This document shows positions 41,741 through 51,413 of a stretch of DNA of 64,000 bases, one piece after another. The stretch comes from Pectobacterium araliae (GTDB lineage: Bacteria; Pseudomonadota; Gammaproteobacteria; Enterobacterales; Enterobacteriaceae), in contig NZ_AP028908.1 of assembly GCF_037076465.1 (NCBI RefSeq), forward strand, positions 2,852,001-2,916,000, given 5' to 3'. Numbering within the stretch: the stretch's first letter is position 1; each line of letters begins with the position of its first letter. Both the position numbers and the translations under genes were made by a program. The notes under the pieces were generated by a model. It had not been told where the DNA came from and searched no databases. It saw only the letters and a program-made list of their open reading frames with translations.

Positions 41741-43030
41741 TTAAGGGGTATCACCAAATACATCAGCCACCGCGAGCATCGCCGTCGCGATGTCAATCAG
41801 CTTTTTATTCTGGCTCATCGCCATGCGGCGTAGGGTTTTGTAGGCCTCTTCTTCACTTAACCCACGGTGTTGCATCAGCAAGCCCTTCGCACGATCGATC
41901 TGTTTCCTTTCATTCAACGTGGCTCGCAACGCAGCCAATTCATGATCCTGCGCCTGTAAGCGACGCGACTGTTGCTGCACCAGCGACAGCAGCGATCTTC
42001 CCAGCTGTGGGCTAACACCATCACTATGCAGCCAGCCGGGCTGCGCACTTTGTCCTTCCACGTCGTGACCAGCGATAAATATCGAATAACCGGGATCGCC
42101 ATGCTCCTGCTGCGCCATCAGTTCTTCGAGATCCGCACGCTGATCGCTGCACGCCTTGTCCGCCGCCGCAATACGGGTGCGGCAGCGCCGCATCAACGTC
42201 TGCTCCAGCTCATCTTCCATCTGTTTCATTTCATCAATGCGCCGCGTAGCAACCGAAAACCAGTGCAGGCTATCGACTTCTGACAGTTTTTCAATCGGGC
42301 TGCGCGTACACACAATGCGACGTAGGCGCTCAAACTCGCTGTCTACCGCAATAGTGCACCAGCGCCGCTGGCTTTCTTCGTCGCTAAAATTCAGAAAGGT
42401 ATCGAAACAGCGCTCCTGCCGTTCAATTAAATCCAGTAGCTTTTGCCGGGTGTCCTCATCAACACTGCCCCCAGCATAAGCCGCCGCACCAACAGCACGC
42501 TCCTGCCCTGCCAGCTCTTTACCCTGCATAAAGCTGAACATAGCAATCAGCGCACGGGAAATTCCCGGATCGGCCGCCGTGTCGGACACCTCAAAAACCA
42601 GCGCCAAGAGGTTACGAATAATGTCGTTGAAAAACGTCATCGCCTGCGGCTGAGGCAACAAACGCTGGCGAATCTGCTGACGCAGCGCGGGCAGCAGGCT
42701 CAGCGCATAAACCACGCTGGCAACACGGCTGAATAAACGGCTCGCCTGCGGCAATTCTTCCGTCATTTTTTCCAATCCGGCCAGATGCGTCATCAAGTGC
42801 GTCTGCGCCACCTGCACGTCTTTCTCACGTAGCGCCAACTCATCGGCGAACAATCGTCCGTCGGAGCAAAGAAACAGGTTGGCCGTTCCCCGTTCACGCT
42901 GTAATAGATGCACGATCTGGCTGATTTTACCCACCAATTCACCGCTTTGCAGCAGGTAACGCAAGCTGTTCAGCTCACACTGGCGCGAGGCAAGTAAAAA
43001 TCGAATTGTCGTTGAAGGCTCCGCCACCAT
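41741..43030 (-). CDS. nasR: Nitrate/nitrite-responsive antiterminator (NIT-ANTAR)
   Basis: A 429-residue one-component RNA-binding regulator. The N-terminal two-thirds is a helical NIT domain that binds nitrate or nitrite (for example LVGKISQIVHLLQRERGTANLFL near residue 35). The last 60 residues are an ANTAR domain (LNERKQIDRAKGLLMQHRGLSEEEAYKTL), which binds paired hairpins in leader RNA. The start at 43030 follows AGGAGAG. It is encoded just upstream of nasF and in the same direction, as in Klebsiella, and its target is the leader terminator at 41141-41199. Confidence 0.92.
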   Translation of the reverse strand: MVAEPSTTIRFLLASRQCELNSLRYLLQSGELVGKISQIVHLLQRERGTANLFLCSDGRLFADELALREKDVQVAQTHLMTHLAGLEKMTEELPQASRLFSRVASVVYALSLLPALRQQIRQRLLPQPQAMTFFNDIIRNLLALVFEVSDTAADPGISRALIAMFSFMQGKELAGQERAVGAAAYAGGSVDEDTRQKLLDLIERQERCFDTFLNFSDEESQRRWCTIAVDSEFERLRRIVCTRSPIEKLSEVDSLHWFSVATRRIDEMKQMEDELEQTLMRRCRTRIAAADKACSDQRADLEELMAQQEHGDPGYSIFIAGHDVEGQSAQPGWLHSDGVSPQLGRSLLSLVQQQSRRLQAQDHELAALRATLNERKQIDRAKGLLMQHRGLSEEEAYKTLRRMAMSQNKKLIDIATAMLAVADVFGDTP

Positions 43031-43667
43031 CGCCGTCTCTCCTGAAAAAACCACATTCAGGAATATGCAATTAGCGCGCCAGTTAACTCGGGACAGTTCA
43101 GGAAAATGCAGCAATAAGTGCCGTTATCTTTTTTAATCGGCAGCGTCTATTCACGGTGAAATAAATGTGCGATTTTCCAGTCAGAGAGAAAATGGCGATA
43201 GCGGGAGAAATAGTCTGTTGATCGTTTTTACCTGTTACGCCCTCAGGGAAAAATAAAAATCAATACAAAAAGTAACTGTTATATTTACCCTTATTCAATC
43301 TGTACCAACAACTTCATAAACACGATAAAGGTTATATCGAAAAATAAGAATTAAAAACTTAAAAATAAAAACACCACAAATTAATATAATAAAAAATAAA
43401 ATAAAACATGATAATACCCTGAAATTGACACAAGTTAGGTTTCTACTCAACCGAACGAAACTGTACTATTTATCCTTCAGTTTTTGCACGCTATAATCCC
43501 CGCACGTTTTATTTACTATTCATTCTTATCTCACTTCAATCAGTGACGTTAATTTCTGACGGATGCAAATATCGTCGGCGCTAATTTATTCGCATTTTAT
43601 TCATCACTATTTATTCCGGCAAGCATTGGAATAACAGCATTTTCCTGCCTGAAGCTAGGAGCCTAAC
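43031..43667 (+). promoter_or_regulatory. Long AT-rich control region upstream of cydA
   Basis: A 637-base stretch without a gene. From about 43240 to 43420 it is extremely AT-rich, with runs such as AATATAATAAAAAATAAAATAAAA that would suit H-NS or ArcA binding. A perfect minus-ten TATAAT lies at 43492-43497, which would give a leader of about 165 bases to cydA, but no clear minus-35 is seen. No confident FNR box was found. The left end also contains the nasR promoter. Confidence 0.45.
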
Positions 43668-45245
43668 ATGTTTGATGTCGTTGAGCTGTCGCGGCTGCAA
43701 TTTGCCCTGACTGCCATGTATCACTTTCTTTTCGTCCCGCTGACGCTGGGGTTGTCTTTCCTGCTGGCCATTATGAACACGACTTATGTGTTGACCGGCA
43801 AGCAAATCTATAAGGATATGACCAAATTCTGGGGCAAGCTGTTCGCCATCAATTTTGCGCTGGGCGTGGCAACCGGTCTGACGCTGGAATTCCAGTTCGG
43901 CACCAACTGGTCTTACTATTCTCACTACGTGGGCGATATTTTTGGTGCGCCGCTGGCAATGGAAGGACTCATGGCGTTCTTCCTCGAATCCACACTGATC
44001 GGCCTGTTCTTTTTCGGCTGGGATCGCCTGACCAAAGTCCAGCACATGCTGGTGACCTGGTTCGTCGCGCTGGGTTCCAACTTCTCCGCCCTGTGGATTC
44101 TGGTCGCCAACGGCTGGATGCAAAACCCGATTGCCGCCGAATTCAATTATGAAACCATGCGCATGGAAATGCTGAGCTTCGCCGAACTGGTGCTGAACCC
44201 GGTCGCGCAGGTGAAGTTTGTGCACACCGTAGCCGCAGGTTATACGGCAGGTGCGATGTTTGTGCTGGGGATCAGCTCTTACTATCTGCTGAGAGGTCGC
44301 GATATCGCTTTTGCCAAGCGCTCGTTCGCCATTGCCGCCAGTTTCGGTCTGGCCTCGGTGCTATCCGTGATCGTATTGGGTGATGAATCCGGCTATGTGA
44401 TGGGTGATGTGCAGAAAACCAAGTTGGCCGCGATCGAAGCCGAATGGGAAACACAGCCTGCCCCCGCCTCTTTCACGCTGTTCGCCATCCCCAATCAGGA
44501 AACGATGCAGAATGATTATGCGATCCACGTTCCCTACCTGCTGGGGCTCATCGCCACCCGTTCGCTCGACAAACCCGTCGTCGGCATGAAAGACCTGATG
44601 ACACAGCATGAGATACGCATTCGTAACGGCATGACGGCCTATGGTCTGCTGGAGGAACTGCGCTCAGGTAACACCGACCCCGCCGTTCGCGCAAAATTTG
44701 AGGCCGCCAAGCGCGATCTTGGCTACGGTCTGCTGCTTAAGCGCTATACCGATGACGTCGCCAACGCCAGCGAAAACCAGATTCAGCAGGCAACCAAAGA
44801 TTCGATTCCTCGCGTCGCACCGCTGTATATCGCTTTTCGCCTGATGGTGGGCTGCGGCGTGCTGATGCTCGGCATTTTTGCTCTGTCGTTCTGGAGCGTC
44901 ATACGCGGCCGCATGGGGCAACGCAAATGGCTGCACCGCGTGGCGCTGTATGGCATCCCCCTGCCCTGGATCGCGATTGAATCCGGCTGGTTCGTCGCCG
45001 AGTACGGTCGCCAGCCGTGGGCAGTCGGTGAAGTTCTGCCTACCGCCATCGCCAATTCGTCTCTGGAAGCACACGACATCCTGCTGTCGATGGGGCTGAT
45101 TTGCGGACTGTACACGCTATTTCTGATCGCAGAAATGTATCTGATGTTCAAGTTTGCCCGACTGGGGCCAAGCAGCCTGAAAACCGGCCGCTACCACTTT
45201 GAACAACCGACAGCATCGCCACTCGCTGCACCTGCAAAATCTTAA
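43668..45245 (+). CDS. cydA: Cytochrome bd ubiquinol oxidase subunit I
   Basis: A 525-residue membrane subunit of the high-affinity terminal oxidase that oxidises ubiquinol and reduces oxygen. Heme ligands fall at the E. coli positions: H19, H186 and M393. The GRYHFEQ C terminus and long Q-loop (about residues 257-380, with [10 protein letters not shown]) identify the E. coli-type long-Q-loop enzyme. An AGGAGCC ribosome site precedes the ATG. It forms an operon with cydB (14 bases later) and cydX, and should be favoured at low oxygen. Confidence 0.96.
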   Translation: MFDVVELSRLQFALTAMYHFLFVPLTLGLSFLLAIMNTTYVLTGKQIYKDMTKFWGKLFAINFALGVATGLTLEFQFGTNWSYYSHYVGDIFGAPLAMEGLMAFFLESTLIGLFFFGWDRLTKVQHMLVTWFVALGSNFSALWILVANGWMQNPIAAEFNYETMRMEMLSFAELVLNPVAQVKFVHTVAAGYTAGAMFVLGISSYYLLRGRDIAFAKRSFAIAASFGLASVLSVIVLGDESGYVMGDVQKTKLAAIEAEWETQPAPASFTLFAIPNQETMQNDYAIHVPYLLGLIATRSLDKPVVGMKDLMTQHEIRIRNGMTAYGLLEELRSGNTDPAVRAKFEAAKRDLGYGLLLKRYTDDVANASENQIQQATKDSIPRVAPLYIAFRLMVGCGVLMLGIFALSFWSVIRGRMGQRKWLHRVALYGIPLPWIAIESGWFVAEYGRQPWAVGEVLPTAIANSSLEAHDILLSMGLICGLYTLFLIAEMYLMFKFARLGPSSLKTGRYHFEQPTASPLAAPAKS

Positions 45246-45259
45246 CGGGAGCCATAATA

Positions 45260-46399
45260 ATGCTGGATTATGAAACATTACGTCTGATTTGGTGGGGATT
45301 GATTGGCCTGTTATTCATCGGCTTCGCCATCACTGACGGCTTTGATATGGGCGTAGGCATTCTGCTGCGCCTGCTCGGCAAGACCGATACCGAACGGCGG
45401 GTGATGATTAATGTGATCGCCCCGCACTGGGACGGCAATCAGGTCTGGCTGATCACCGCGGCGGGCGCACTGTTCGCCGCCTGGCCGATGGTTTATGCCG
45501 CCGCGTTCTCCGGTTTCTACTTCGCTATGATTCTGGTGCTGGCCGCGCTGTTTTTCCGCCCGGTTGGCTTTGATTATCGCTCCAAGCTGGAAAACCACCG
45601 CTGGCGTAATATGTGGGATTGGGGCATTTTCATCGGCAGCTTCGTCCCCACGCTGGTGTTCGGCATCGCATTAGGCAACCTGTTACAGGGCGTGCCGCTG
45701 AGCGTCGATAAGTATTTGCGCCTCACCTACCACGGTGGGTTCTTTGGCCTGTTGAACCCGTTCGGGCTGCTGGCAGGCGTCGTGAGTGTTGCCATGATCG
45801 TCGCACACGGCGCGATTTACCTGCAAATGCGCACCACAGATGCACTTCAGCGTCGCGCGCAAAAAACCGTCCTAATAGCCAGCGCGCTGATGAGCATCAT
45901 CTTCTTACTGGCTGGCCTGTGGGTGCTGACCGGAATCGACGGCTACATGATTACCTCCACGCTGGATAAAGCGGCTCCATCTAATCCACTGAATAAAGAC
46001 GTGATCCAGCAGGCCGGTGCCTGGTTAACCAACTTTAATGCGCATCCCGCGCTGTGGGCGATCCCCGCATTGGGTGTAGTTCTGCCGTGGTTCACCTGTC
46101 TCTTCTCGCGTGTGAACCGCTGCGGCTGGGGTTTTCTGACCTCATCATTGACGATTGTCTGTGTGATTCTGACGGCAGGGATTACGCTGTTCCCGTTCGT
46201 GATGCCTTCCAGCTTTGATCCCAATGTCAGCCTGACCATCTGGGATGCGACGTCCAGCCAGCTTACGCTTCAGGTGATGACCATTCTGGCCTGCATTTTT
46301 GTCCCCACCATCCTGCTTTATACCAGTTGGTGTTACTACAAGATGTTCGGTCGGATCGACGCCCGCTACATCGAAGAAAATAAGCATTCCGTTTACTAA
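45260..46399 (+). CDS. cydB: Cytochrome bd ubiquinol oxidase subunit II
   Basis: A 379-residue subunit, the same length as E. coli CydB. IWWGLIGLLFIGFAITDGFDMGVGILLR at the N terminus and VWLITAAGALFAAWPMVYA are diagnostic, and about eight membrane segments are visible. It stabilises the hemes held by CydA. The stop is followed 19 bases later by cydX. Confidence 0.96.
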   Translation: MLDYETLRLIWWGLIGLLFIGFAITDGFDMGVGILLRLLGKTDTERRVMINVIAPHWDGNQVWLITAAGALFAAWPMVYAAAFSGFYFAMILVLAALFFRPVGFDYRSKLENHRWRNMWDWGIFIGSFVPTLVFGIALGNLLQGVPLSVDKYLRLTYHGGFFGLLNPFGLLAGVVSVAMIVAHGAIYLQMRTTDALQRRAQKTVLIASALMSIIFLLAGLWVLTGIDGYMITSTLDKAAPSNPLNKDVIQQAGAWLTNFNAHPALWAIPALGVVLPWFTCLFSRVNRCGWGFLTSSLTIVCVILTAGITLFPFVMPSSFDPNVSLTIWDATSSQLTLQVMTILACIFVPTILLYTSWCYYKMFGRIDARYIEENKHSVY

Positions 46400-46418
46400 C
46401 GACTTGAGGAGAAAGAGA

Positions 46419-46520
46419 ATGTGGTATTTCGCCTGGATACTCGGCACGCTGCTGGCCTGCGCGTTTGCACTGGTTACCGCGCTGGCGGTTGAGAACCATG
46501 AAGCAGCAAAAGACGCTTAA
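46419..46520 (+). CDS. cydX: Cytochrome bd small subunit
   Basis: A 33-residue single-span membrane protein beginning MWYFAWILGTLLACAFA and ending ENHEAAKDA. The MWYFxWxLG start and length match CydX (YbgT), needed for stability and activity of the CydAB oxidase. A GAGGAGAAAGAGA ribosome region precedes the ATG. The usual ybgE partner of E. coli is not seen next to it. Confidence 0.93.
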   Translation: MWYFAWILGTLLACAFALVTALAVENHEAAKDA

Positions 46521-46665
46521 GAAAGAACGGCGCCCCTTCCAGCAGGTGCGTCATCATTTCGTACGGAGACAGCCATCAGGGCAGACGAAATCCGCCAAGG
46601 GCGCTAGAATGCAAACGCTGCGCCCAAATCGGATGCCCTCTTTTAACCTGAAATCAGACGACAAC

Positions 46666-47031
46666 ATGACAACGCCCAGACAGGACAAAACCCCGTGGTG
46701 GCGTCAGGGGAAAACCCCGGACTACCGTTTTTCATTAGCGAATGAGCGCACTTTTCTGGCGTGGATTCGCACCGCGCTGGCGTTTCTTGCGGGTGCTGTC
46801 GGTATCGATCAATTTACCGTTCATATCGATCCGCTGGTGCGTCAGGGGCTGGCTCTGCTGCTGGTCGTCTGCGCGGCGTTGCTCGGCGGTCTGGCCTATC
46901 GTCGCTGGGTCAGCAATGAGAAAGCGATGCGTCAGGAAAGTGATATGCCGTATACATCGATGCTGCTGATCGTGACGCTGTTTATCAGCCTTATTGCTAT
47001 CGCGCTTGCCGCGATGATCCTGTTCGGGTAG
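46666..47031 (+). CDS. yidH: DUF202 inner-membrane protein, YidH-like
   Basis: A 121-residue protein with a short hydrophilic N terminus (DYRFSLANERTFLAWIRTALAF is the DUF202 signature) and three membrane segments. Length and the partner gene downstream match E. coli yidH-yidG. The frame stays open far upstream, but homology supports the ATG at 46666. It starts about 145 bases after cydX, so it may share the cyd transcript. The biochemical role of DUF202 proteins is not established. Confidence 0.85.
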   Translation: MTTPRQDKTPWWRQGKTPDYRFSLANERTFLAWIRTALAFLAGAVGIDQFTVHIDPLVRQGLALLLVVCAALLGGLAYRRWVSNEKAMRQESDMPYTSMLLIVTLFISLIAIALAAMILFG

Positions 47032-47034
47032 CAC

Positions 47035-47370
47035 ATGGAAACCACTCGCGATCCGGGTTTACAGCCGCAGCGAACCGGCATGGCCTGGACACGCACCCTG
47101 TTTGTAATGTTGATAAATAGCTTGCTGTGTTTTCGCCTAAGTATGGTCGATGACAGCCACGCCATTTTTGCCTGCGCCATGCTGCTCTTGTGCGTCTCTA
47201 CTCTGATGTCGGTGCTGGCGATTCTGCGCTACCGCTTTAGCGCCGCTTGCCAACCCGTGCTATCACGCGCCAGCCACGGACTGATCGCGCTAACATCAGC
47301 ATCAATAGTGCTCACCGCTCTGGTATTGCTGCTGCACTTCAGCGGTATATGGCAAGGATACATTTTCTGA
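47035..47370 (+). CDS. yidG: DUF202 inner-membrane protein, YidG-like
   Basis: A 111-residue protein with three hydrophobic segments. The N-terminal LQPQRTGMAWTRTLFVML motif is the DUF202 hallmark. It begins three bases after the yidH stop, so the two are probably co-translated and may form a heteromeric membrane complex, as suggested by their conserved pairing. Function unknown. Confidence 0.85.
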   Translation: METTRDPGLQPQRTGMAWTRTLFVMLINSLLCFRLSMVDDSHAIFACAMLLLCVSTLMSVLAILRYRFSAACQPVLSRASHGLIALTSASIVLTALVLLLHFSGIWQGYIF

Positions 47371-47404
47371 AAGAAAAGCGGTGAAGCCCAAACGTGCTTC
47401 ACCG
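47371..47404 (-). terminator. Intrinsic terminator of fdhE
   Basis: CGGTGAAGC and GCTTCACCG pair over 9 bp with an 8-base loop. On the minus strand the stem is followed by CTTTTCTTTC, placing a terminator just after the fdhE stop. The plus strand lacks a T tract, so it serves fdhE mainly. Confidence 0.75.
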
Positions 47405-47414
47405 ATTAGACTGG

Positions 47415-48344
47415 CTATTCGATCGTACTTTCCGGGAACAGGAAGGGGTTGATGCTACTGCGAGAAAAACCTTCTTCCTCCATTTTCACATCCAATACCA
47501 ACGAGGCCAGATCGTCGGCGACGGCTTCCACGCGGTGATCTTTTTCCTGATACAACAGCTTCAGATACGTGCCACAGTGACCGCAGCTTTCCGTTTTGAT
47601 CGCGGAGTTTTCACTATCCAGCGACCAGTAATTAAGCTCGCTCGATTCTTCACAGTTGCTGCATTTCACCCGCACCATGTGCCATTCGCTCTCGCACAGA
47701 TTACAGTGCAGATAACGCAGTCCACTGGTCGTACCTAACTGCACCACGCCCGATACCGGAATACTGCCGCACACAGGGCAGAACTGGCGATGTTCGCCGG
47801 GTACTGCACGCGCTTTACCGGGCAGTTGGCTTGCCATCTGCGCCCAAAACAACGACAGCGCCGCCCAGATGAACGGAGCTTTATCGTTGCTTTCGGCACG
47901 AAACTGGTGTTGCAGCAGCGCCGTTGCCTGCTCTTCCAGCTCCTGCTCTGAGGCTTTTTCCAGATTCTCCAGCGTAGCTAACACCTGTCCGCTGGCATCC
48001 GGTTTCAATTCTTCAATCAACGCATGCAGTAGCGTGTGCCAGTGCGCATCACGCGGAAATACGGCGATATCAAGCGGCGGACGTTCACCGGACTGTTTCA
48101 GCACGCCACTCAGGTCAAGTTGCAACGGATGATCGTGTAATACCTTCTGCTGGGCTTCCACTACACCTGCGGCGAAGGTGAGATAATCCCCCAACGGGTG
48201 ATCTTCAGCTAACTGACGCAGACGTTCCGCACGGCTGCTATACAGGCTTTTCAAATTGGCGAAAAGCAGCGGAGGGATATTTCCTTCCGACATCGATTTT
48301 TCGTTCTGTTCTAACTGTTCCTGAGGAACAATGCGAATACTCAT
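47415..48344 (-). CDS. fdhE: Formate dehydrogenase accessory protein
   Basis: A 309-residue cytoplasmic protein needed for maturation of respiratory formate dehydrogenases. The C-terminal half carries the rubredoxin-like metal sites [23 protein letters not shown] and CGHCGTYL. The length equals E. coli FdhE. In E. coli fdhE is part of the fdo operon, but here no formate dehydrogenase subunit gene flanks it; the upstream neighbour is an intergenic stretch and a MocR gene. Confidence 0.92.
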   Translation of the reverse strand: MSIRIVPQEQLEQNEKSMSEGNIPPLLFANLKSLYSSRAERLRQLAEDHPLGDYLTFAAGVVEAQQKVLHDHPLQLDLSGVLKQSGERPPLDIAVFPRDAHWHTLLHALIEELKPDASGQVLATLENLEKASEQELEEQATALLQHQFRAESNDKAPFIWAALSLFWAQMASQLPGKARAVPGEHRQFCPVCGSIPVSGVVQLGTTSGLRYLHCNLCESEWHMVRVKCSNCEESSELNYWSLDSENSAIKTESCGHCGTYLKLLYQEKDHRVEAVADDLASLVLDVKMEEEGFSRSSINPFLFPESTIE

Positions 48345-48695
48345 CAGGGGGATTTTTCCTGTTATTTACGTTGTCTATCCGATAGATTTCGGGGTGCGGG
48401 AAGGCTACCAACGCGGTCCGGGTACAATAGCTAACACCAATCGCTTAAAGATCGAGATACACGGGGCGACCACAGGGGTGAACCCTCCCTACGGGAACCT
48501 CCCCCTGTGTTTCCCCTAAAAACGGGCTTAAATGATCAGCATTCGGGTATCGCTCAGCTTTAGCCGGGATTATACGCATCGTGCCTATCGACTTCCTGAT
48601 TTCCGGCAAGGTTATGGCTGTTTTTCGCCATCGATGCCGTCACCTTCCGTCATGACGGAAACAGTAGCAGAAAAGCGGCAAACATCTCCACACCT
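48345..48695. repeat. Intergenic stretch with a GC-rich cruciform element
   Basis: A 351-base gap between fdhE and a MocR gene. At about 48450-48535 it holds a GC-rich element in which CACAGGGG (48471-48478) pairs with CCCCTGTG (48502-48509) and an inner TCCC-TAC-GGGA hairpin fits between. I believe related elements are dispersed in Pectobacterium genomes, but only one copy occurs in this window, so repeat status rests on memory. No gene is seen. Confidence 0.45.
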
Positions 48696-50147
48696 CTAAA
48701 GGGGTGATCGGGTCAGACGCTCGCCTATCTGCGCCCGAATCAGCGATGCTAAGACGATCACGCTTTGTTCACAGCGGTCGTCCCATTCGTAGGACGCGTT
48801 AAAGCGGAAATAGCGATCGAATTGGTCGCCGGTCGTGAACATTTTCCCCGGCGCAATGCTGACGCCCCGCGCCAGCGCACAGCGGTATAGCGCCGTGCTG
48901 CTGACACCTTCAGGCAACTCCAGCCAGAGAAAATAACCGCCTTGCGAATGATGAATGCGGACTTCACTGGGAAAGTGTCGGCATAGCGACTGTAATGCCG
49001 CATGTTTGCGTTGCTCCAGCGCCCGGCGCAGGCGGCGCAGGTGGCTGTCATAGCTGCTGGTCGCCAGATAATCCGCAATCGCCAGTTGCATCGGTGCGCT
49101 GGTTGATAAGGTACTCATTAACTGTAAACGCTGAAGATTTCCCGCATAGCCCCCCGCCGCCACCCAGCCAATGCGGAACCCTGCCACCAGATTTTTAGAA
49201 AACGAGGAGCAGTGCAGAATCGTCCCTGTTTTATCCAACGCTTTCGCGGGCAGCGGACGTTGCAGGCCAGTATATAGCTCGCTATAAACGTCATCCTCGA
49301 CCAGCCCAACACCCTGTTTTTCCAGCATTGCCACCAGCCGCTGTTTCTTCTCCCAGGACAACGTGTAGCCGAGCGGATTATGGAAGTTGGTCATCAGCCA
49401 GCAGGCTTTGATCGGGTAGTCATTCAACGCCTGCTGCAACGCATCGAGATCGATGCCCTGCTGCGGATCGGTCGCGATCGCAATCGCTTTGAGTTTAAGG
49501 CGTTCAATCGCTTGTAGCGCGCCGTAAAATGCCGGAGATTCGATCGCCACGTAATCGCCCGGCTCCGTCAATACCTGAAGGCTGAGATTGAGAGACTCCA
49601 TCGCCCCCGCCGTAATCACAATTTCATCGGGCGAGACGGCAATCCCCTGCAACGCGTAGCGCTGAGCGATGTTCTTCCTCAGATTCTCGTTACCCGGCGG
49701 CAAATTATCCAGCGCACTCTGTGGCTGCATATGACGCGCCACCGAGGCCAGTGAACGCGTTAACTGGCGCTGCGGAAAGAGTTGCGGATCGGGAAACGCC
49801 GATCCGAACGGCATCACCGCCGGATCTTTGCTGGCCTGAAGCACGTCAAAAATGAATGCGTTAACATCCACGTCTTCGGTCAACTGAACGCGTTCCTGCC
49901 CAACGGGCGAATGCAGGCTGTCTGCGGGTATTGGTTGCAGTTGCGGAGCGGCGTAGTACCCCGACTGCGGGCGCGACACAATTAGCCCCTGGCTTTCCAG
50001 CAGTTGATACGCATGCAGCACCGTCATCAGGCTCATGCCCGCATGCAGTGATTTTTCCCGCAGCGAGGGTAATTTGTCACCCGGTTGCCAGATCCCTTCC
50101 TGAAGTTGCTCACGAATCTGGTGAGCGAGCTGTTCAAACTTTGCCAT
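48696..50147 (-). CDS. MocR-type GntR/aminotransferase transcriptional regulator
   Basis: A 483-residue regulator. The N-terminal GntR winged helix (LREKSLHAGMSLMTVLHAYQLLESQGLIVSRPQSGYY) is joined to a fold-type I aminotransferase domain with the PLP lysine in HCSSFSKNLVAGFRIGW near residue 300. Such proteins sense PLP and amino-acid derivatives. The start overlaps the stop of the glutamine amidotransferase gene by 14 bases, so the regulator may depend on translation of that gene. The target is unknown; PdxR-like control of vitamin B6 genes is one option but no pdx gene is nearby. Confidence 0.86.
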   Translation of the reverse strand: MAKFEQLAHQIREQLQEGIWQPGDKLPSLREKSLHAGMSLMTVLHAYQLLESQGLIVSRPQSGYYAAPQLQPIPADSLHSPVGQERVQLTEDVDVNAFIFDVLQASKDPAVMPFGSAFPDPQLFPQRQLTRSLASVARHMQPQSALDNLPPGNENLRKNIAQRYALQGIAVSPDEIVITAGAMESLNLSLQVLTEPGDYVAIESPAFYGALQAIERLKLKAIAIATDPQQGIDLDALQQALNDYPIKACWLMTNFHNPLGYTLSWEKKQRLVAMLEKQGVGLVEDDVYSELYTGLQRPLPAKALDKTGTILHCSSFSKNLVAGFRIGWVAAGGYAGNLQRLQLMSTLSTSAPMQLAIADYLATSSYDSHLRRLRRALEQRKHAALQSLCRHFPSEVRIHHSQGGYFLWLELPEGVSSTALYRCALARGVSIAPGKMFTTGDQFDRYFRFNASYEWDDRCEQSVIVLASLIRAQIGERLTRSPL

Positions 50148-50856
50148 AGCACTGTACAAAATCCAGCAGGATCTTGCGCGCCCAAACAGGCTCTTGCGTG
50201 ATGTCCATCATCCTATCCACATCCCAACCGCCCTGTCGCAGCGCCGTTTCATTGTGGCGCAGGCACGTCCGCATGATGTCCGCGCTGAATTCCGGGTGGA
50301 ACTGCACGGTCAAGACTTTATCGCTGTAGCGGATGATCTGGCAGCCGTCCATCTCTGAACTCGCCAGCACCTGCGCGCCTTCTGGCGCTTCCAGCACGGA
50401 TTGCTGGTGGGTCAGGTAAGCGCCAAACTGCGGCGGATAGTCACGCAGTAAGGGATCTTGTGCCGCGGCTTCATGAGTTGTCACAATCTGAACGCCGACT
50501 TCCTTGCCGTTCGGGTTATCCCCTACTTTGCCGCCCAACGCATCGGCCAGCAACTGATGCCCATAACACACCCCCAGCAGCGGGACATCCGCATAATACG
50601 CTTCACGCAGCCAGCCAGCGGTGTATTCACTCCAGTCCAGCCGATCCGTAACCATCGACCACGAGCCAGAGATAATCACTGCCGCCAGCGTATCAAACGG
50701 CGGCAGCGATTCCCCAAGGTCGGGACGAACCACCTGCACCGGCTGCGTTTTCCCCTGTACCGCATCGGTAAACCACTTCCCCTGCTGCCCAACCTGAGAC
50801 GCAATACCTTCCGGCGGTTGGCCCAGCTGAATCACCAGCAATACCTTTTCGCTCAT
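50134..50856 (-). CDS. Class I glutamine amidotransferase (GMP synthase-like domain)
   Basis: A 240-residue amidotransferase. The nucleophile is in LLGVCYGHQLLADALGG near residue 95, and the His-Glu pair is in VQFHPEFSADIM near 180. It lacks a synthase domain, so it acts alone or supplies ammonia to a partner, or hydrolyses gamma-glutamyl compounds, as described for some stand-alone members. It is translationally coupled with the downstream MocR regulator, suggesting that its product or substrate is sensed by that regulator. Confidence 0.83.
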   Translation of the reverse strand: MSEKVLLVIQLGQPPEGIASQVGQQGKWFTDAVQGKTQPVQVVRPDLGESLPPFDTLAAVIISGSWSMVTDRLDWSEYTAGWLREAYYADVPLLGVCYGHQLLADALGGKVGDNPNGKEVGVQIVTTHEAAAQDPLLRDYPPQFGAYLTHQQSVLEAPEGAQVLASSEMDGCQIIRYSDKVLTVQFHPEFSADIMRTCLRHNETALRQGGWDVDRMMDITQEPVWARKILLDFVQCYGKV

Positions 50857-50960
50857 CGTCCTGTTCTGCCCGTATTTGAAAAACCATCAACCTGAAAAAC
50901 CACAAGAATGCGGCGCTCGCTGCTTATAACGAACGTATTTGAGGATCAAAGCCTGGCAAA

Positions 50961-51413
50961 TCAGGAGGGAGATTTCCTCTTTGCTTCAACGCGCGAAGAT
51001 AGCTCCTTAACCTTCAACCAGAACTGCGCAGAAGAGACAATTGTCCCCAGTGCATTGGCTAACGATTCTTGATCCCAACAATCTACCCTTTCTCCGAGAT
51101 ACTCAATTGTAAAAGGGTAACCATCGGTATGCTGTGCCCACATTGCAATCTCTGCAATCGCATCGTCATAGACGATACCTAGCTCTCCCGTTGAAAGAAG
51201 GTTTAACTCACTGCTGCCGTTATATTCTTCTATTAGTTCCCATTCAGAAAATATATCCTCTTGGGATATTCGACTTATTGTTAAATGCCCATCGGATTCG
51301 TTTTTTAACTCTTTATTTAGTGAACGGAAAACATCCCCAATATCCTTATGATTTTTTTCAACGAGAGAGGCAGACTCGCGCCCAGCCTTAATAAATTCTT
51401 TAAATTCAAACAT
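50961..51413 (-). CDS. Small acidic protein paired with an EEP nuclease
   Basis: A 150-residue acidic protein I do not recognise. It starts MFEFKEFIKAG, has a central beta-rich part (GELGIVYDDAIAEIAMWAQH, then FTIEYLGERVDCW) and ends with a helix and a basic tail (EAKRKSPS). Its ATG overlaps the last eight bases of the upstream nuclease gene (ATGTTTGA), so translation is strictly coupled. Excess acidic residues and this coupling fit a protein that binds and restrains a basic or DNA-binding partner. Composition is more AT-rich than the neighbours. An immunity or antitoxin role is a hypothesis only. Confidence 0.6.
   Translation of the reverse strand: MFEFKEFIKAGRESASLVEKNHKDIGDVFRSLNKELKNESDGHLTISRISQEDIFSEWELIEEYNGSSELNLLSTGELGIVYDDAIAEIAMWAQHTDGYPFTIEYLGERVDCWDQESLANALGTIVSSAQFWLKVKELSSRVEAKRKSPS

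Noticed and set aside
43325..43425. Very AT-rich tract as a replication origin or phage attachment site
   Set aside because: No iterons, DnaA boxes or integrase gene; it is better explained as the control region of cydA.
46521..46665. Upstream extension of yidH into the cydX region, or a ybgE gene
   Set aside because: Homology supports a yidH start at 46666, and the intervening sequence does not resemble YbgE.
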